NCBI GenBank assembly: GCA_030044375.1
Contig: JASHVX010000068.1
Coordinates: 1 to 7,548 of the forward strand
Source of the DNA: Nitrososphaerales archaeon
Lineage (GTDB): Archaea; Thermoproteota; Nitrososphaeria; Nitrososphaerales; Gagatemarchaeaceae
Direction of reading: 5' to 3'
DNA length: 7,548 nucleotides
Position numbers and translations under genes: made by a program. This document shows positions 1 through 6,142 of this stretch, piece after piece. The number at the start of each line of letters is the position of its first letter. Within the stretch, counting starts at the first letter, position 1. The notes beneath the pieces were generated by a model. That model made no database searches and was not told the origin of the DNA. It saw nothing but the letters and a program-made list of their open reading frames with translations.

Positions 1-1
1 C

Positions 2-109
2 ACCACTTTCTCCAGGCTCTCGAAGGAGGCCAGGCAGCTCGTCCATGAGGAGGCCTCAGACCTTGGACGGTTCCTCGGAAGAGGCGACGTGAGGCTGAGA
101 ATTGCGTGA
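2..109 (+). CDS. C-terminal fragment of an unrecognised protein
   Basis: The frame starting at base 2 is open from the window edge to a TGA at 107-109 and gives 35 residues. The fragment begins TTFSRLSKEARQLVHEEASD and ends in VRLRIA. The middle (SKEARQLVHEEASDLGRFL) looks like an amphipathic helix. Codons mostly end in G or C, as in the confident genes of this window, and the two other plus-strand frames hit stops sooner (TGA at 46-48 in frame 1). No family can be recognised from so little sequence, so no function is proposed. It converges on the ABM-domain gene. It could be a chance open frame, since only 108 nt are visible. Confidence 0.5.
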   Translation, partial: TTFSRLSKEARQLVHEEASDLGRFLGRGDVRLRIA

Positions 110-132
110 GTCGATGATGCGGCAGGCCGGAC

Positions 133-160
133 TGACCGGGACGGCGTCAGGGCCCGGTCA
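133..160. terminator. Inverted repeat in convergent gap, possible terminator hairpin
   Basis: TGACCGGG (133-140) and CCCGGTCA (153-160) are perfect 8-bp inverted repeats around a 12-nt loop. They lie between the stop of the left-edge gene (109) and the stop of the ABM gene (248), the expected place for a shared terminator. Archaeal termination depends mainly on T-runs, and none follows on either strand, so the role is uncertain. The rest of 110-247 shows no convincing gene. Confidence 0.3.
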
Positions 161-247
161 CACTTGGCTTGAGCGGCTGCGATGCCAAGCATGCGTACGC
201 GCCGCGGCGAGCTCGTGTGCCGGCTCGAGCCGTGCTGAGCGAGGGCC

Positions 248-556
248 CTAGGAGAGACCTTTCCCGCCCACGAAGTCCCACGACTCACCTGACGGCCTCT
301 CTTCCAAGAGAGGAAGCGCCTCCGATACCAGCGCGCGGACGGCCGGAAGCGACAGGCTGTCGTCGTGCGCCTCCTTGCTCTCCCAGACCTCGAAGACACG
401 CACCGTCGTGGGGTCCTTGGGTGCCCGGCACACCAAGTAGCAGAGGCAGCTTTCCACGTCGCGCATGGCCTCCGCGGCGCGCAGAAGACAGGATAGCAGT
501 TCCTCTTCTCTCCCGCCTTTAGCTCGAAACTTCCCTCCGAATACGAAACCCGACAT
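248..556 (-). CDS. ABM-domain protein, putative quinol-type monooxygenase
   Basis: This encodes a 102-residue cytoplasmic protein of the antibiotic biosynthesis monooxygenase (ABM) superfamily. These dimeric ferredoxin-like folds include quinol monooxygenases (YgiN type), heme-degrading enzymes and many uncharacterised members. Family-like features are the opening strand FVFGGKFRAKGGREEEL (residues 4-20), a helix LLRAAEAMRDV, a strand around CLCYLV (38-42), the VRVFEVWESKEAHDDSL segment (52-68), a second helix with PAVRALVSEALPLL, and the C-terminal VGGKGL (96-101). The length is normal for a single-domain member. The frame is open further upstream, but ATG 556 starts at the family boundary and lies about 27 nt from a TATA-like element, so it is preferred. 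No cofactor is expected in many members, so the substrate cannot be predicted. The gene is monocistronic and divergent from the ABC exporter operon. Confidence 0.85.
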   Translation of the reverse strand: MSGFVFGGKFRAKGGREEELLSCLLRAAEAMRDVESCLCYLVCRAPKDPTTVRVFEVWESKEAHDDSLSLPAVRALVSEALPLLEERPSGESWDFVGGKGLS

Positions 557-579
557 TGGCTGGCAGGACGGATGCCGGA

Positions 580-589
580 GTAAAAGAAT
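580..589 (-). promoter_or_regulatory. TATA-like promoter of the ABM gene (leaderless)
   Basis: Read on the minus strand the sequence is ATTCTTTTAC, an A/T island in a GC-rich gap. Its centre is about 27 nt from ATG 556, the spacing at which transcription would start at the start codon itself. No Shine-Dalgarno precedes the ATG. Confidence 0.5.
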
Positions 590-673
590 GCCGGCCTTGT
601 ATCCCCTGCACCTGAGCGGCGACCAGAGCTGCAATGTACTGACACCCTGGCCTGGACTTTCGCCGGATGCCGC

Positions 674-683
674 CACTTATACG
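674..683 (+). promoter_or_regulatory. TATA-like promoter of the ABC-2 exporter operon
   Basis: CACTTATACG is the only A/T-rich box upstream of the ABC ATPase. From its centre (about 679) transcription is expected to begin near 705. The in-frame ATG at 667 would then lie outside the mRNA, so it cannot be the usual start. The box is flanked by a short CCAC/GTGG inverted repeat (673-686). The rest of the divergent gap 557-711 contains no gene that I can support. Confidence 0.45.
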
Positions 684-711
684 TGGGCCGCCCGACGGGT
701 GCCGTGCCGAC

Positions 712-1446
712 TTGAGTTCGAGAAAGGCAGGGGAGGAGGTCGGGATACGGCTAGAGCACGTCAGCAAGTCCTATGGTCCGGTGCTTGCGCTCAGCGACCT
801 CAGCTTCCAGGTGCCCGTCGGCGGAAGGTTCGCGCTGCTCGGGCCGAACGGCGCCGGCAAGTCAACCACCCTCAAGCTGCTCATCGGCTCGCTAAGGGCG
901 GACACAGGCTACGTGAAGATACTCGGCTCGTCTCCCGACAGCAAGGAGGCGAAGGCTGCGGTAGGTTATCTCCCTGAGGACGCGCTGCCTTACAGGATGC
1001 TCTCTGTGAGGGAGAACCTCGAGTACATAGGCGCCCTGAGAGGCGTGCCTGACGTCAGAGGGCGGACCGAGTTCCTCCTGGACGAGCTGGACCTCCGGCA
1101 GTACGAGAGGGCCAACGTCGGCAGGCTCTCTAGGGGCAACACGCAGAAGCTCGCGATAGCCCTCGCGCTCGTCCACTCGCCCAAGATACTGCTGCTCGAC
1201 GAGCCTCTGAACTACCTCGACATCCCGACCCAGGAGAAGGTCATCGGGATGCTGGACAAGATGGGTGGGACCCACCTAGTGTCGACCCACATCATGGCCA
1301 TCGCCAACAGGCTGACCGACAGCGTCGTCATGATCTCCAAGGGGCAGGTCCTGTGGGAAGGGACGATCGACGAGCTTCGAAAGAAGGGTTCTCACGACGA
1401 GCCTATCGAAGCGGTAGTGGCCAGGATGATGACCGGTGCTCCCTAG
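712..1446 (+). CDS. ABC-2 type transporter, ATP-binding protein
   Basis: This is the cytoplasmic nucleotide-binding subunit that powers the membrane protein encoded next. Counting from TTG 712 (244 residues), it has Walker [10 protein letters not shown] (44-52), a Q-loop region YLPED in which an acidic residue replaces Gln (86-90), an ABC signature LSRGN in place of LSGGQ (139-143), Walker B ILLLDEP with the catalytic Glu (159-165), D-loop LNYLD (166-170) and the switch His in VSTH (193). The acidic Q-loop and relaxed signature are common in ABC-2 exporter ATPases of the CcmA/NatA type. All catalytic residues are present, so it should be active. The start is uncertain. TTG 712 lies about 7 nt after the inferred transcription start, but a strong Shine-Dalgarno (732-740) precedes an ATA at 745, exactly where family members usually begin ([10 protein letters not shown] follows). 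The gene overlaps the permease by 11 nt, implying translational coupling. The substrate is unknown. Confidence 0.93.
   Translation: MSSRKAGEEVGIRLEHVSKSYGPVLALSDLSFQVPVGGRFALLGPNGAGKSTTLKLLIGSLRADTGYVKILGSSPDSKEAKAAVGYLPEDALPYRMLSVRENLEYIGALRGVPDVRGRTEFLLDELDLRQYERANVGRLSRGNTQKLAIALALVHSPKILLLDEPLNYLDIPTQEKVIGMLDKMGGTHLVSTHIMAIANRLTDSVVMISKGQVLWEGTIDELRKKGSHDEPIEAVVARMMTGAP
732..740 (+). promoter_or_regulatory. Strong Shine-Dalgarno inside the 5' end of the ABC ATPase
   Basis: GGAGGAGGT matches the anti-Shine-Dalgarno of 16S rRNA very well. It lies inside the frame read from TTG 712 and ends 4 nt before an in-frame ATA (745-747). No ATG, GTG or TTG sits at the right distance. It either marks a non-canonical or mis-sequenced start at 745 or is coincidental in Glu-Glu codons. 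Confidence 0.4.
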
Positions 1447-2845
1447 ACTCCTCAAGTTCGTCATCAGGACGAGGTTCTCGCGGCCGTTTCTTGTGCTGCT
1501 CGCTGTCATAACCGTCTACTCCGTCGGCCTGTCCCGACTAGCTGGGAGTCAGAAGCTGAGCCTCATAGTCGGAGACTACGCCGCGGCCCTCACGGCGCTG
1601 TTCCTGGTCATGTCGCTAGCCACGGGGGGAGTGATGGTCCTGAAGTCTGACCGAGACTATCTGTTCACGCTCCCTCTCAGCAGCAAGGACCTCTCGATAG
1701 CCATCTACTTCTCGCAGTTCATCGCGTTCGGCACGAGCATCCTGTTCATGTTCATCCTATTCGCCGAGACTCTCGCATCGCCCCTGGTGGTCGTCGACCT
1801 GGTGGCCCTCGCCTTCGCACTCACTTCGCTCGGAGTGGTGGCTCCCTCGCTGGGCGCGAAGACCAGGCTGCTTCTGGCAGCCGCGCTGGCGGCCTGGACG
1901 CTCCTCGCTCTGCTCGGGTTTCCTCTTTCGCCGGCTTCCGCGTTCAACGGAAACGTCTACGGAGGTACGCTCGCGGCGGTCTCGCTCTCTGCAGTCGCCA
2001 CCCTCGCGGCCTTCAGATCCCTGGGCAGGGTCGAGCTGGACATGATGAGAAACCTCGTAAGGTCCACTGCGGCGGAGATCAAGTCTCCGATCAGCTATGC
2101 TGGCAAGAGCCCGACGAGGGCGATCTACTCGATGAACCTCTCCTCCATCACGCTCGCCGGCAGGATGAACATGGCGGGAACGTCCAGGTACGTCTCAAAG
2201 AGGGTGAGGACGCGGTGGGTCGTGGCAGCGACGGCCTCGGCAGCCATCGCATATGCCGTGTTGGTGGTCCTCGAGGGCCCTCCGACAGCGTTCGTGACAG
2301 GCACGGACAAGCTGCCCGCCGCCATCGTGGTCTCCGTCCTGCTCGGCCTGCTCTCGTTCTTCATCTCGCAGTCCGCGATAACCAACGAGCGAGTCTGGCT
2401 ATCCCTCACTTCCCTCCCCCCACCCGTGTACTTCAGGCACCTGGTCGCGTCAAAGCTCATCTCTCTCTTCCTGGTGCTCGCGCCATTCGCTGCTGCCGAC
2501 GCGGTCCTGCTGGCAGTCGGCTATGGCGCGGCACTAGGGCCGCTCGTGGTCGTCCTCCTCGTCATCCCCGCAGCCTTCGTCCTCGAGATACTCTGGTCAT
2601 GCTACGTCGCCCCGATCCAGGTCAAGGGGGAGGACATGACCATGCCGGGCCAGTTCAGCCTGAGCCAGTTCGCGACGGTCCTACCGCTCATACCGGCCCT
2701 CGTGCTCGCCTCCGTAGCGACGCTTTTCCCTGGCGCTGCCGCCGTCGGAGGCGGGATCATGGTCATCGCATCTGTGGCCCTCGTCTTCAGCGGTGGGTTC
2801 TGGGAGAGAGTCGTGGCCAGGCTGACCGAGAGCGGCTTCGTCTAG
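1436..2845 (+). CDS. ABC-2 type transporter, large permease subunit
   Basis: This 469-residue integral membrane protein is the presumed permease partner of the ATPase encoded just upstream. By eye it has about 12 hydrophobic segments: roughly 17-35, 46-68, 88-110, 115-135, 145-165, 175-193, then a hydrophilic stretch of about 65 residues (195-260), then 262-280, 293-312, 342-362, 367-388, 412-430 and 434-452. Each half carries a similar cytoplasmic motif: [16 protein letters not shown] (71-86) and [20 protein letters not shown] (316-335). This suggests an internal duplication, so one chain may supply both transmembrane halves. The start is a GTG overlapping the ATPase stop by 11 nt, which indicates an operon with coupled translation. 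It follows the general plan of archaeal and bacterial ABC-2 exporters for drugs, peptides or lipids, but nothing in the sequence identifies the cargo. The frame ends at TAG 2843-2845. Confidence 0.85.
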   Translation: MLPRLLKFVIRTRFSRPFLVLLAVITVYSVGLSRLAGSQKLSLIVGDYAAALTALFLVMSLATGGVMVLKSDRDYLFTLPLSSKDLSIAIYFSQFIAFGTSILFMFILFAETLASPLVVVDLVALAFALTSLGVVAPSLGAKTRLLLAAALAAWTLLALLGFPLSPASAFNGNVYGGTLAAVSLSAVATLAAFRSLGRVELDMMRNLVRSTAAEIKSPISYAGKSPTRAIYSMNLSSITLAGRMNMAGTSRYVSKRVRTRWVVAATASAAIAYAVLVVLEGPPTAFVTGTDKLPAAIVVSVLLGLLSFFISQSAITNERVWLSLTSLPPPVYFRHLVASKLISLFLVLAPFAAADAVLLAVGYGAALGPLVVVLLVIPAAFVLEILWSCYVAPIQVKGEDMTMPGQFSLSQFATVLPLIPALVLASVATLFPGAAAVGGGIMVIASVALVFSGGFWERVVARLTESGFV

Positions 2846-2885
2846 GCCTCGCCCGGGGCGCACGGCGCGCAGCCGACCAGAAACC

Positions 2886-2894
2886 GTCTTTAAC
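2886..2894 (+). promoter_or_regulatory. TATA-like promoter of the thermopsin gene (leaderless)
   Basis: GTCTTTAAC is centred 26 nt upstream of TTG 2917, and an AGAAACC stretch (2879-2885) sits at the BRE position. This fits a leaderless transcript and decides for the TTG start. The nearby ATG at 2898 is in another frame. Confidence 0.6.
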
Positions 2895-2916
2895 ACGATG
2901 AGGAACCCGGTCTCAG

Positions 2917-4647
2917 TTGACGCCGAACGCCAAGGCACTCGCCTTCGCCGTAGTCGCACTGCTGGCCCTCGGCGCGGCGGCACCGGTACTGCACGCGGCC
3001 TCGCTGCCTACGGGCTCCCAGGACTACAACTTCACCCTCCAGGCCAAGCAGCGAGAGCACTACTCCCTAGAGACGTTCGCGAACACGACGGTCGTGTTCT
3101 CGGCGGTGAGCAACGTCAGCGTCTCGACCGCGTTCATGACGCTGGTCCAGTTCGAGAACCTGAAGGCTGGGACCGGCGGCATATCTGACTCCGTAGCCTA
3201 TCACAACGGCACCGACACCCAAGAGACGGTCCGGGTTGTCGCCGGCTCGTACGACATAGTGGTCTACGCGTATTCGGGCAGAGCCAACATCACCCTCTCG
3301 TATGCCCCCTATCCCAACAACCCGCTCTCAGACGGGCCTCTCCTCGTCCCGGAACCCTCCGGGATAGCTTCTTTCGGGCTGGTGAACAACTCTGGGACAG
3401 ACACCCCATACTCGACGGCCTCCACGGACGTGGTGGGCCTCGCGTCGATCTCCTCTATGGACGCCTACAACTCCACTGCCGGCATCAGCGGGTCGAACCC
3501 GTCGGGCATGACTATCCAGTTGAACTCCGTCCTGGTTGTCAACGAGGAAGGCGGAGGGAGCCAGGTCTATTGGTGCCAGAACACGCCAGACTTCGTAACA
3601 GCGGCGTCGACAGTCGCGATGGCGGACAACCTTTGGAACTTCAGCAGTTCGGGCTTCTTGTCGAACGAGACGGTCACCTCTGAGGGACAGGCAGGGACGG
3701 TGAGCACGTACCAGCAAGACGGGGCGACCCAGTACTACTACGGTTACTTCGGGACCAACTCGTCCTACTTCCTTCCGCTCGGCATGACACTGTACATCAA
3801 CGCCACGGAGGAGCCAGGCGTCGGAGTCCTGGTGCAGTTCGGTGAGCACTCGACAGGGGCGGGCTCCGACAAGAGCATAACCGGCGGCTGGTTCGACAAT
3901 GTGACGATTCACGACCCCACAGCGACGAGCGCCTACTTCCTCACCACGGGAAACGCCACCACCCCGGACGGCCTCTACTACGACACGGAGCTCGTCTTTG
4001 CCGGTGAGGAGAACGGCGAGTCGACCAGCTTCTCTCTGATGTCCTCCGGCCTCGGCCTCTTCTACGCCAACGGAACAAGCTCGACGCTCAGGCCCTTCCC
4101 TTCCTACTTCAGCTTCGGCTACGACACCGAAGAGGCTGCGGACGACCTGAGGATGGCGTACCAAGGCAGCGGCATCGTGCAGGTCTCCGTGGGAACCCCC
4201 AACTACGACTACCTCGGCACCGCCTCAGGCGTGTACACCCCCCTGCAGCTCGAGACAGACCTCGGGTTCCCTGGGCTGCCGACCACCTCGTCCTCGACCT
4301 CTCAGACTCCCTCGTTGTCCTCGCAGACTACCACGTCGTCGACCTCTCAGACCAGCACGTCTGGGACTACCACAACGACGACGTCGTCCCTCCTGACCAC
4401 CTCCTCCAGCTCGACGACGACCTTGTCCTCTGGGGGCACCACGTCGACCCAGTCTTCAACGTCGAGTTCCTATTCGACGGACACGACGACCAGCTCTCCG
4501 AGCTCGACGCAGACGTCAAAGGGAGGGGTGCCAGAGTTCCCATACCAGTTCGGGACTGTCGTGGCGGGGGTCGCGGTGATCTCTGCGGCTTATCTGCTGG
4601 CCAGGAGGCGGACCGCGCCCCGAAGGGGGCCGAGCCGCGCAGCGTAG
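2917..4647 (+). CDS. Thermopsin-like (peptidase A5) surface protease with PEF-CTERM-type anchor
   Basis: This 576-residue secreted protein is predicted to belong to the thermopsin family, acid proteases first described in Sulfolobus and probably acting outside the cell. Domains in order: signal peptide about 1-28 (a Lys, then a hydrophobic Ala/Leu core, cleavage near VLHAAS); a beta-rich N-terminal region 31-130; a thermopsin-like domain about 143-425 with family-type segments PSGIASFGL (147-155), TIQLNSVLVVN (199-209), QVYWCQN (216-222), YFLPLGMTLYIN (284-295) and WFDNVTI (325-331); a Ser/Thr stalk 456-534; VPEFPYQF (538-545); a membrane helix about 546-562; and an Arg-rich end. I count about 14 N-x-S/T sequons, consistent with a glycosylated surface protein. 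It is longer than S. acidocaldarius thermopsin (about 340 residues) because of the N-terminal region and the stalk. The catalytic residues of the family are not identified here, so activity is inferred. TTG start chosen from the TATA spacing. The signal peptide begins right at it. Confidence 0.85.
   Translation: MTPNAKALAFAVVALLALGAAAPVLHAASLPTGSQDYNFTLQAKQREHYSLETFANTTVVFSAVSNVSVSTAFMTLVQFENLKAGTGGISDSVAYHNGTDTQETVRVVAGSYDIVVYAYSGRANITLSYAPYPNNPLSDGPLLVPEPSGIASFGLVNNSGTDTPYSTASTDVVGLASISSMDAYNSTAGISGSNPSGMTIQLNSVLVVNEEGGGSQVYWCQNTPDFVTAASTVAMADNLWNFSSSGFLSNETVTSEGQAGTVSTYQQDGATQYYYGYFGTNSSYFLPLGMTLYINATEEPGVGVLVQFGEHSTGAGSDKSITGGWFDNVTIHDPTATSAYFLTTGNATTPDGLYYDTELVFAGEENGESTSFSLMSSGLGLFYANGTSSTLRPFPSYFSFGYDTEEAADDLRMAYQGSGIVQVSVGTPNYDYLGTASGVYTPLQLETDLGFPGLPTTSSSTSQTPSLSSQTTTSSTSQTSTSGTTTTTTSSLLTTSSSSTTTLSSGGTTSTQSSTSSSYSTDTTTSSPSSTQTSKGGVPEFPYQFGTVVAGVAVISAAYLLARRRTAPRRGPSRAA
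4282..4518 (+). repeat. Low-complexity Ser/Thr stalk coding repeat
   Basis: Residues 456-534 of the thermopsin-like protein are almost entirely Ser and Thr with a few Gln and Gly, built from degenerate TCG/ACG/ACC codons. Imperfect units recur; for example the 14-mer TCGACCTCTCAGAC occurs at 4294-4307 and 4339-4352 (STSQT in the protein). Such stalks hold surface domains away from the S-layer and are usually O-glycosylated. Length is likely to vary between strains. Confidence 0.7.
4528..4614 (+). other. PEF-CTERM-like sorting/anchor signal
   Basis: Residues 538-566 read VPEFPYQF, then a hydrophobic helix (GTVVAGVAVISAAYLLA), then RRRT. This tripartite layout after a Ser/Thr stalk matches the archaeal PEF-CTERM pattern thought to be processed by an archaeosortase. 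No archaeosortase gene is in the window, so a simple C-terminal transmembrane anchor is the alternative. Confidence 0.6.
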
Positions 4648-4650
4648 GAA

Positions 4651-4662
4651 GCGGCGCGCCGC
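4651..4662. terminator. Palindrome between convergent stops
   Basis: GCGGCGCGCCGC is a perfect 12-bp palindrome filling most of the 16-nt gap between the thermopsin stop (4647) and the stop of the convergent membrane protein (4664). A shared terminator role is possible, but there is no T-run and a GC-only palindrome can arise by chance in such DNA. Confidence 0.2.
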
Positions 4663-4663
4663 A

Positions 4664-5495
4664 CTAGGATGAGGCAGTGAGCACGGCAGATGTCTGGAGC
4701 TTCTCTGCCGCCTTGCTGACCGAGTAGAGGTTCAGGCAAAGCAGCGCCACGGCGAAGGGTGGGAACAGGAAGTAAGTGGCGTCGTACACCCAGACAAGCG
4801 AAGTGACTGCCAGAGCGGACGGAGCGGCGACCGTGACGAGGACAGGGACGCTGAGACAGCAGGATGCGCCCAGCACTATCCCCAAGGCTGGGAACAGGAG
4901 CAGCGACCTGGACCTGAGACCTGTCGAGCACATCTTGCCCAGTTCCCTGGTCTTGCCGAGGTTTGCGACTATGAGGACCGCGATGACCACGGCTATTGCT
5001 ATGCTGTAGAAGCTGAGCGCGTCGTCGAAGATCGGCGGCAGGGTCACGATGATCCATGGGTTGAACCATAGCGCCAGCACCGCGTTGGATATCGACGGAG
5101 GCGCGAAGACCGATGTGGTGACGAAGACGCTAGCCGTGGTCGATGTTGCCGGCCGGTCGAAGAATGAGACCAGGACGCTCTCGAGTATGAATCCATAGAG
5201 GACGACATGGACTGCGAGATATGACGTGAAGGCTGCTGCGCCCGCCGCCGTCCTGACGTGCTTCAGAAAGACGTCCCAGGCCCGGCGCAAGGGATAGGCG
5301 AAAAGCAGGAAGGAAACGGCATACCAGAAGAGGGCCGAACCGAGGAGCTCGGAGGGATTCGGGGACCGCGCTCCCCAGGTGTACGCGAAGTAGGACATCA
5401 GCACGGCCAGGCCGATGAACGTCAGGCCGTGAGCGGGATAGATGGCGCCTTCGCCGAGCAGCCTGTGCCCTCTTTTGTCCGTCTCGGATACCCAT
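4664..5495 (-). CDS. Multi-pass membrane protein with Cys-Cys-x-x-Pro motif; apparent 1-nt frameshift after the start codon
   Basis: I do not recognise the family. The uninterrupted frame with a conventional start runs from GTG 5404 to TAG 4664 (246 residues), but that start cuts through the first membrane helix. The frame stays open upstream and reads protein-like (SETDKRGHRLLGEGAIYPAH), with no ATG, GTG or TTG. ATG 5495, 26 nt from a TATA-like box, is one base out of frame. Removing one G from ATGGG gives MVSETDKRGHRLLGEG and a 276-residue protein. In restored numbering, helices lie about 24-41, 50-67, 86-109, 135-155, 160-178, 197-228 and 232-256, roughly seven. The motif GASCCLSVPVL has Cys 212-213 followed by Pro inside a membrane segment, recalling CC motifs of metal-handling membrane proteins such as MerT, but this is only a resemblance. 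It shares a divergent promoter region with the cupredoxin gene, so a copper- or redox-related role is a guess. The frameshift could be a sequencing error or a real mutation. Confidence 0.75.
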
Positions 5496-5516
5496 AGGAG
5501 CGGACCCCTCCGCCGG

Positions 5517-5526
5517 GAATAAACTT
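5517..5526 (-). promoter_or_regulatory. TATA-like promoter of the CC-motif membrane protein (leaderless)
   Basis: Read on the minus strand the sequence is AAGTTTATTC. Its centre (about 5521) is 26 nt from ATG 5495, so the transcript should begin at that ATG. This is the main argument that 5495, and not GTG 5404, is the true start. Confidence 0.55.
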
Positions 5527-5572
5527 GACCCCTCGAAACGCAGGGACCGCTCTAGGCGTGCCAGAGGACGAA

Positions 5573-5582
5573 GGATTTATCG
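5573..5582 (+). promoter_or_regulatory. TATA-like promoter of the cupredoxin gene (leaderless)
   Basis: GGATTTATCG is centred about 27 nt upstream of GTG 5605 with purine-rich sequence before it (GAGGACGAAG, BRE position). It lies back to back with the minus-strand box at 5517-5526, making 5496-5604 a compact divergent promoter region where one regulator could control both genes. Confidence 0.6.
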
Positions 5583-5604
5583 GCGCGGCGGAGTCCGTGC
5601 GCCT

Positions 5605-6084
5605 GTGGTCAGGAAGGGGATGGCGACGACGGTCTTGGGAGCCCTGACCGTGGCAGGGATAGTTGCCTGCACGGTAGTGCTGGTGGGAGGCTTTCGCAGC
5701 AGCGAGACCGCTGAAGCAAGCCTCCCCAGCATAGTGCTTCCTGCCGGGTGCACCGAGCCTGCAGGGGGGTTCTTGATTGTCATGAGCCAGTACGGCTACA
5801 ACGACAGCATACTCGAAGGGGCCGGCCCCAGCAAAGCCTGGCCCGTGATCACCGTCACCCAAGGGACGGTCGTGAACGTCACAGTGTGCAATGCTGACAA
5901 CACGCAGGCACATGGGTTCCAGATAGCGACGTATTACGACAGCAAGGTAGTAGCTGTCGCACCCGGCCAGGTCCTACAGCTGTCCTTCGTAGCCAACGAG
6001 GCTGGAACCTTCCGCATCTTCTGCGACATATGGTGCGGGATACACGCGTTCATGCAGTACGGCGAGCTTCGAGTGTTGGGATAA
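5605..6084 (+). CDS. Membrane-anchored cupredoxin, CuA-like (heme-copper oxidase subunit II family)
   Basis: This 159-residue protein has one N-terminal membrane helix (about 8-30) and an outward-facing cupredoxin domain (about 45-158). It resembles the copper domain of subunit II of cytochrome or quinol oxidases, which passes electrons to the oxidase. Likely copper ligands are His103 (in QAHGF), Cys140, Cys144, His147 and Met150 in FCDIWCGIHAFM. Canonical CuA sites read C-x3-C-x3-H-x2-M. Here the Cys144-His147 gap is one residue shorter, the C-x2-H spacing of plastocyanin-type sites. It could therefore bind a binuclear CuA centre, a mononuclear centre, or act as a copper carrier. Two more Cys (49 and 95) in the exported domain might form a disulfide. 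The GTG start is supported by the TATA box 27 nt upstream. No oxidase subunit I is seen in the window. It is transcribed alone, divergent from the CC-motif membrane protein. Confidence 0.85.
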   Translation: MVRKGMATTVLGALTVAGIVACTVVLVGGFRSSETAEASLPSIVLPAGCTEPAGGFLIVMSQYGYNDSILEGAGPSKAWPVITVTQGTVVNVTVCNADNTQAHGFQIATYYDSKVVAVAPGQVLQLSFVANEAGTFRIFCDIWCGIHAFMQYGELRVLG

Positions 6085-6142
6085 GCCAGGCTCTTCACGG
6101 GAGACATGCTGCCCTGTCGCCGTGACCACTGTGTGCGCGGAG

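Noticed and set aside
221..232. 12-bp palindrome CGGCTCGAGCCG
   Set aside because: Short palindromes of this kind are expected by chance at this GC content and there is no associated gene or repeat copy.
557..676. Upstream ATG (676, minus strand) for the ABM protein
   Set aside because: The extra 40 residues are Cys/Arg/Gly-rich, not family-like, and the TATA-like box at 580-589 fits ATG 556.
667..711. In-frame ATG at 667 as start of the ABC ATPase
   Set aside because: It lies upstream of the TATA-like box at 674-683, and the added residues ([15 protein letters not shown]) are unlike the family N-terminus.
2215..2901. Open plus-strand frame of 228 codons overlapping the ABC-2 permease
   Set aside because: Arg/Pro/His-rich composition with no domain; it is the shifted frame of the permease.
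3328..4164. Long open frame on the minus strand inside the thermopsin gene
   Set aside because: Arg/Val/Glu-rich translation typical of an antisense shadow in GC-rich DNA; the plus-strand gene has a signal peptide, domain and anchor.
5130..5495. The 121-codon frame that begins at the leaderless ATG 5495 as a real short protein
   Set aside because: Its translation quickly becomes Arg-rich without structure, while the shifted frame gives a coherent membrane protein; better explained by a frameshift.
6095..6125. TCACGG/CCGTGA inverted repeat between the cupredoxin and permease stops
   Set aside because: Only 6 bp with a 19-nt loop and no T-run, too weak to call a terminator.
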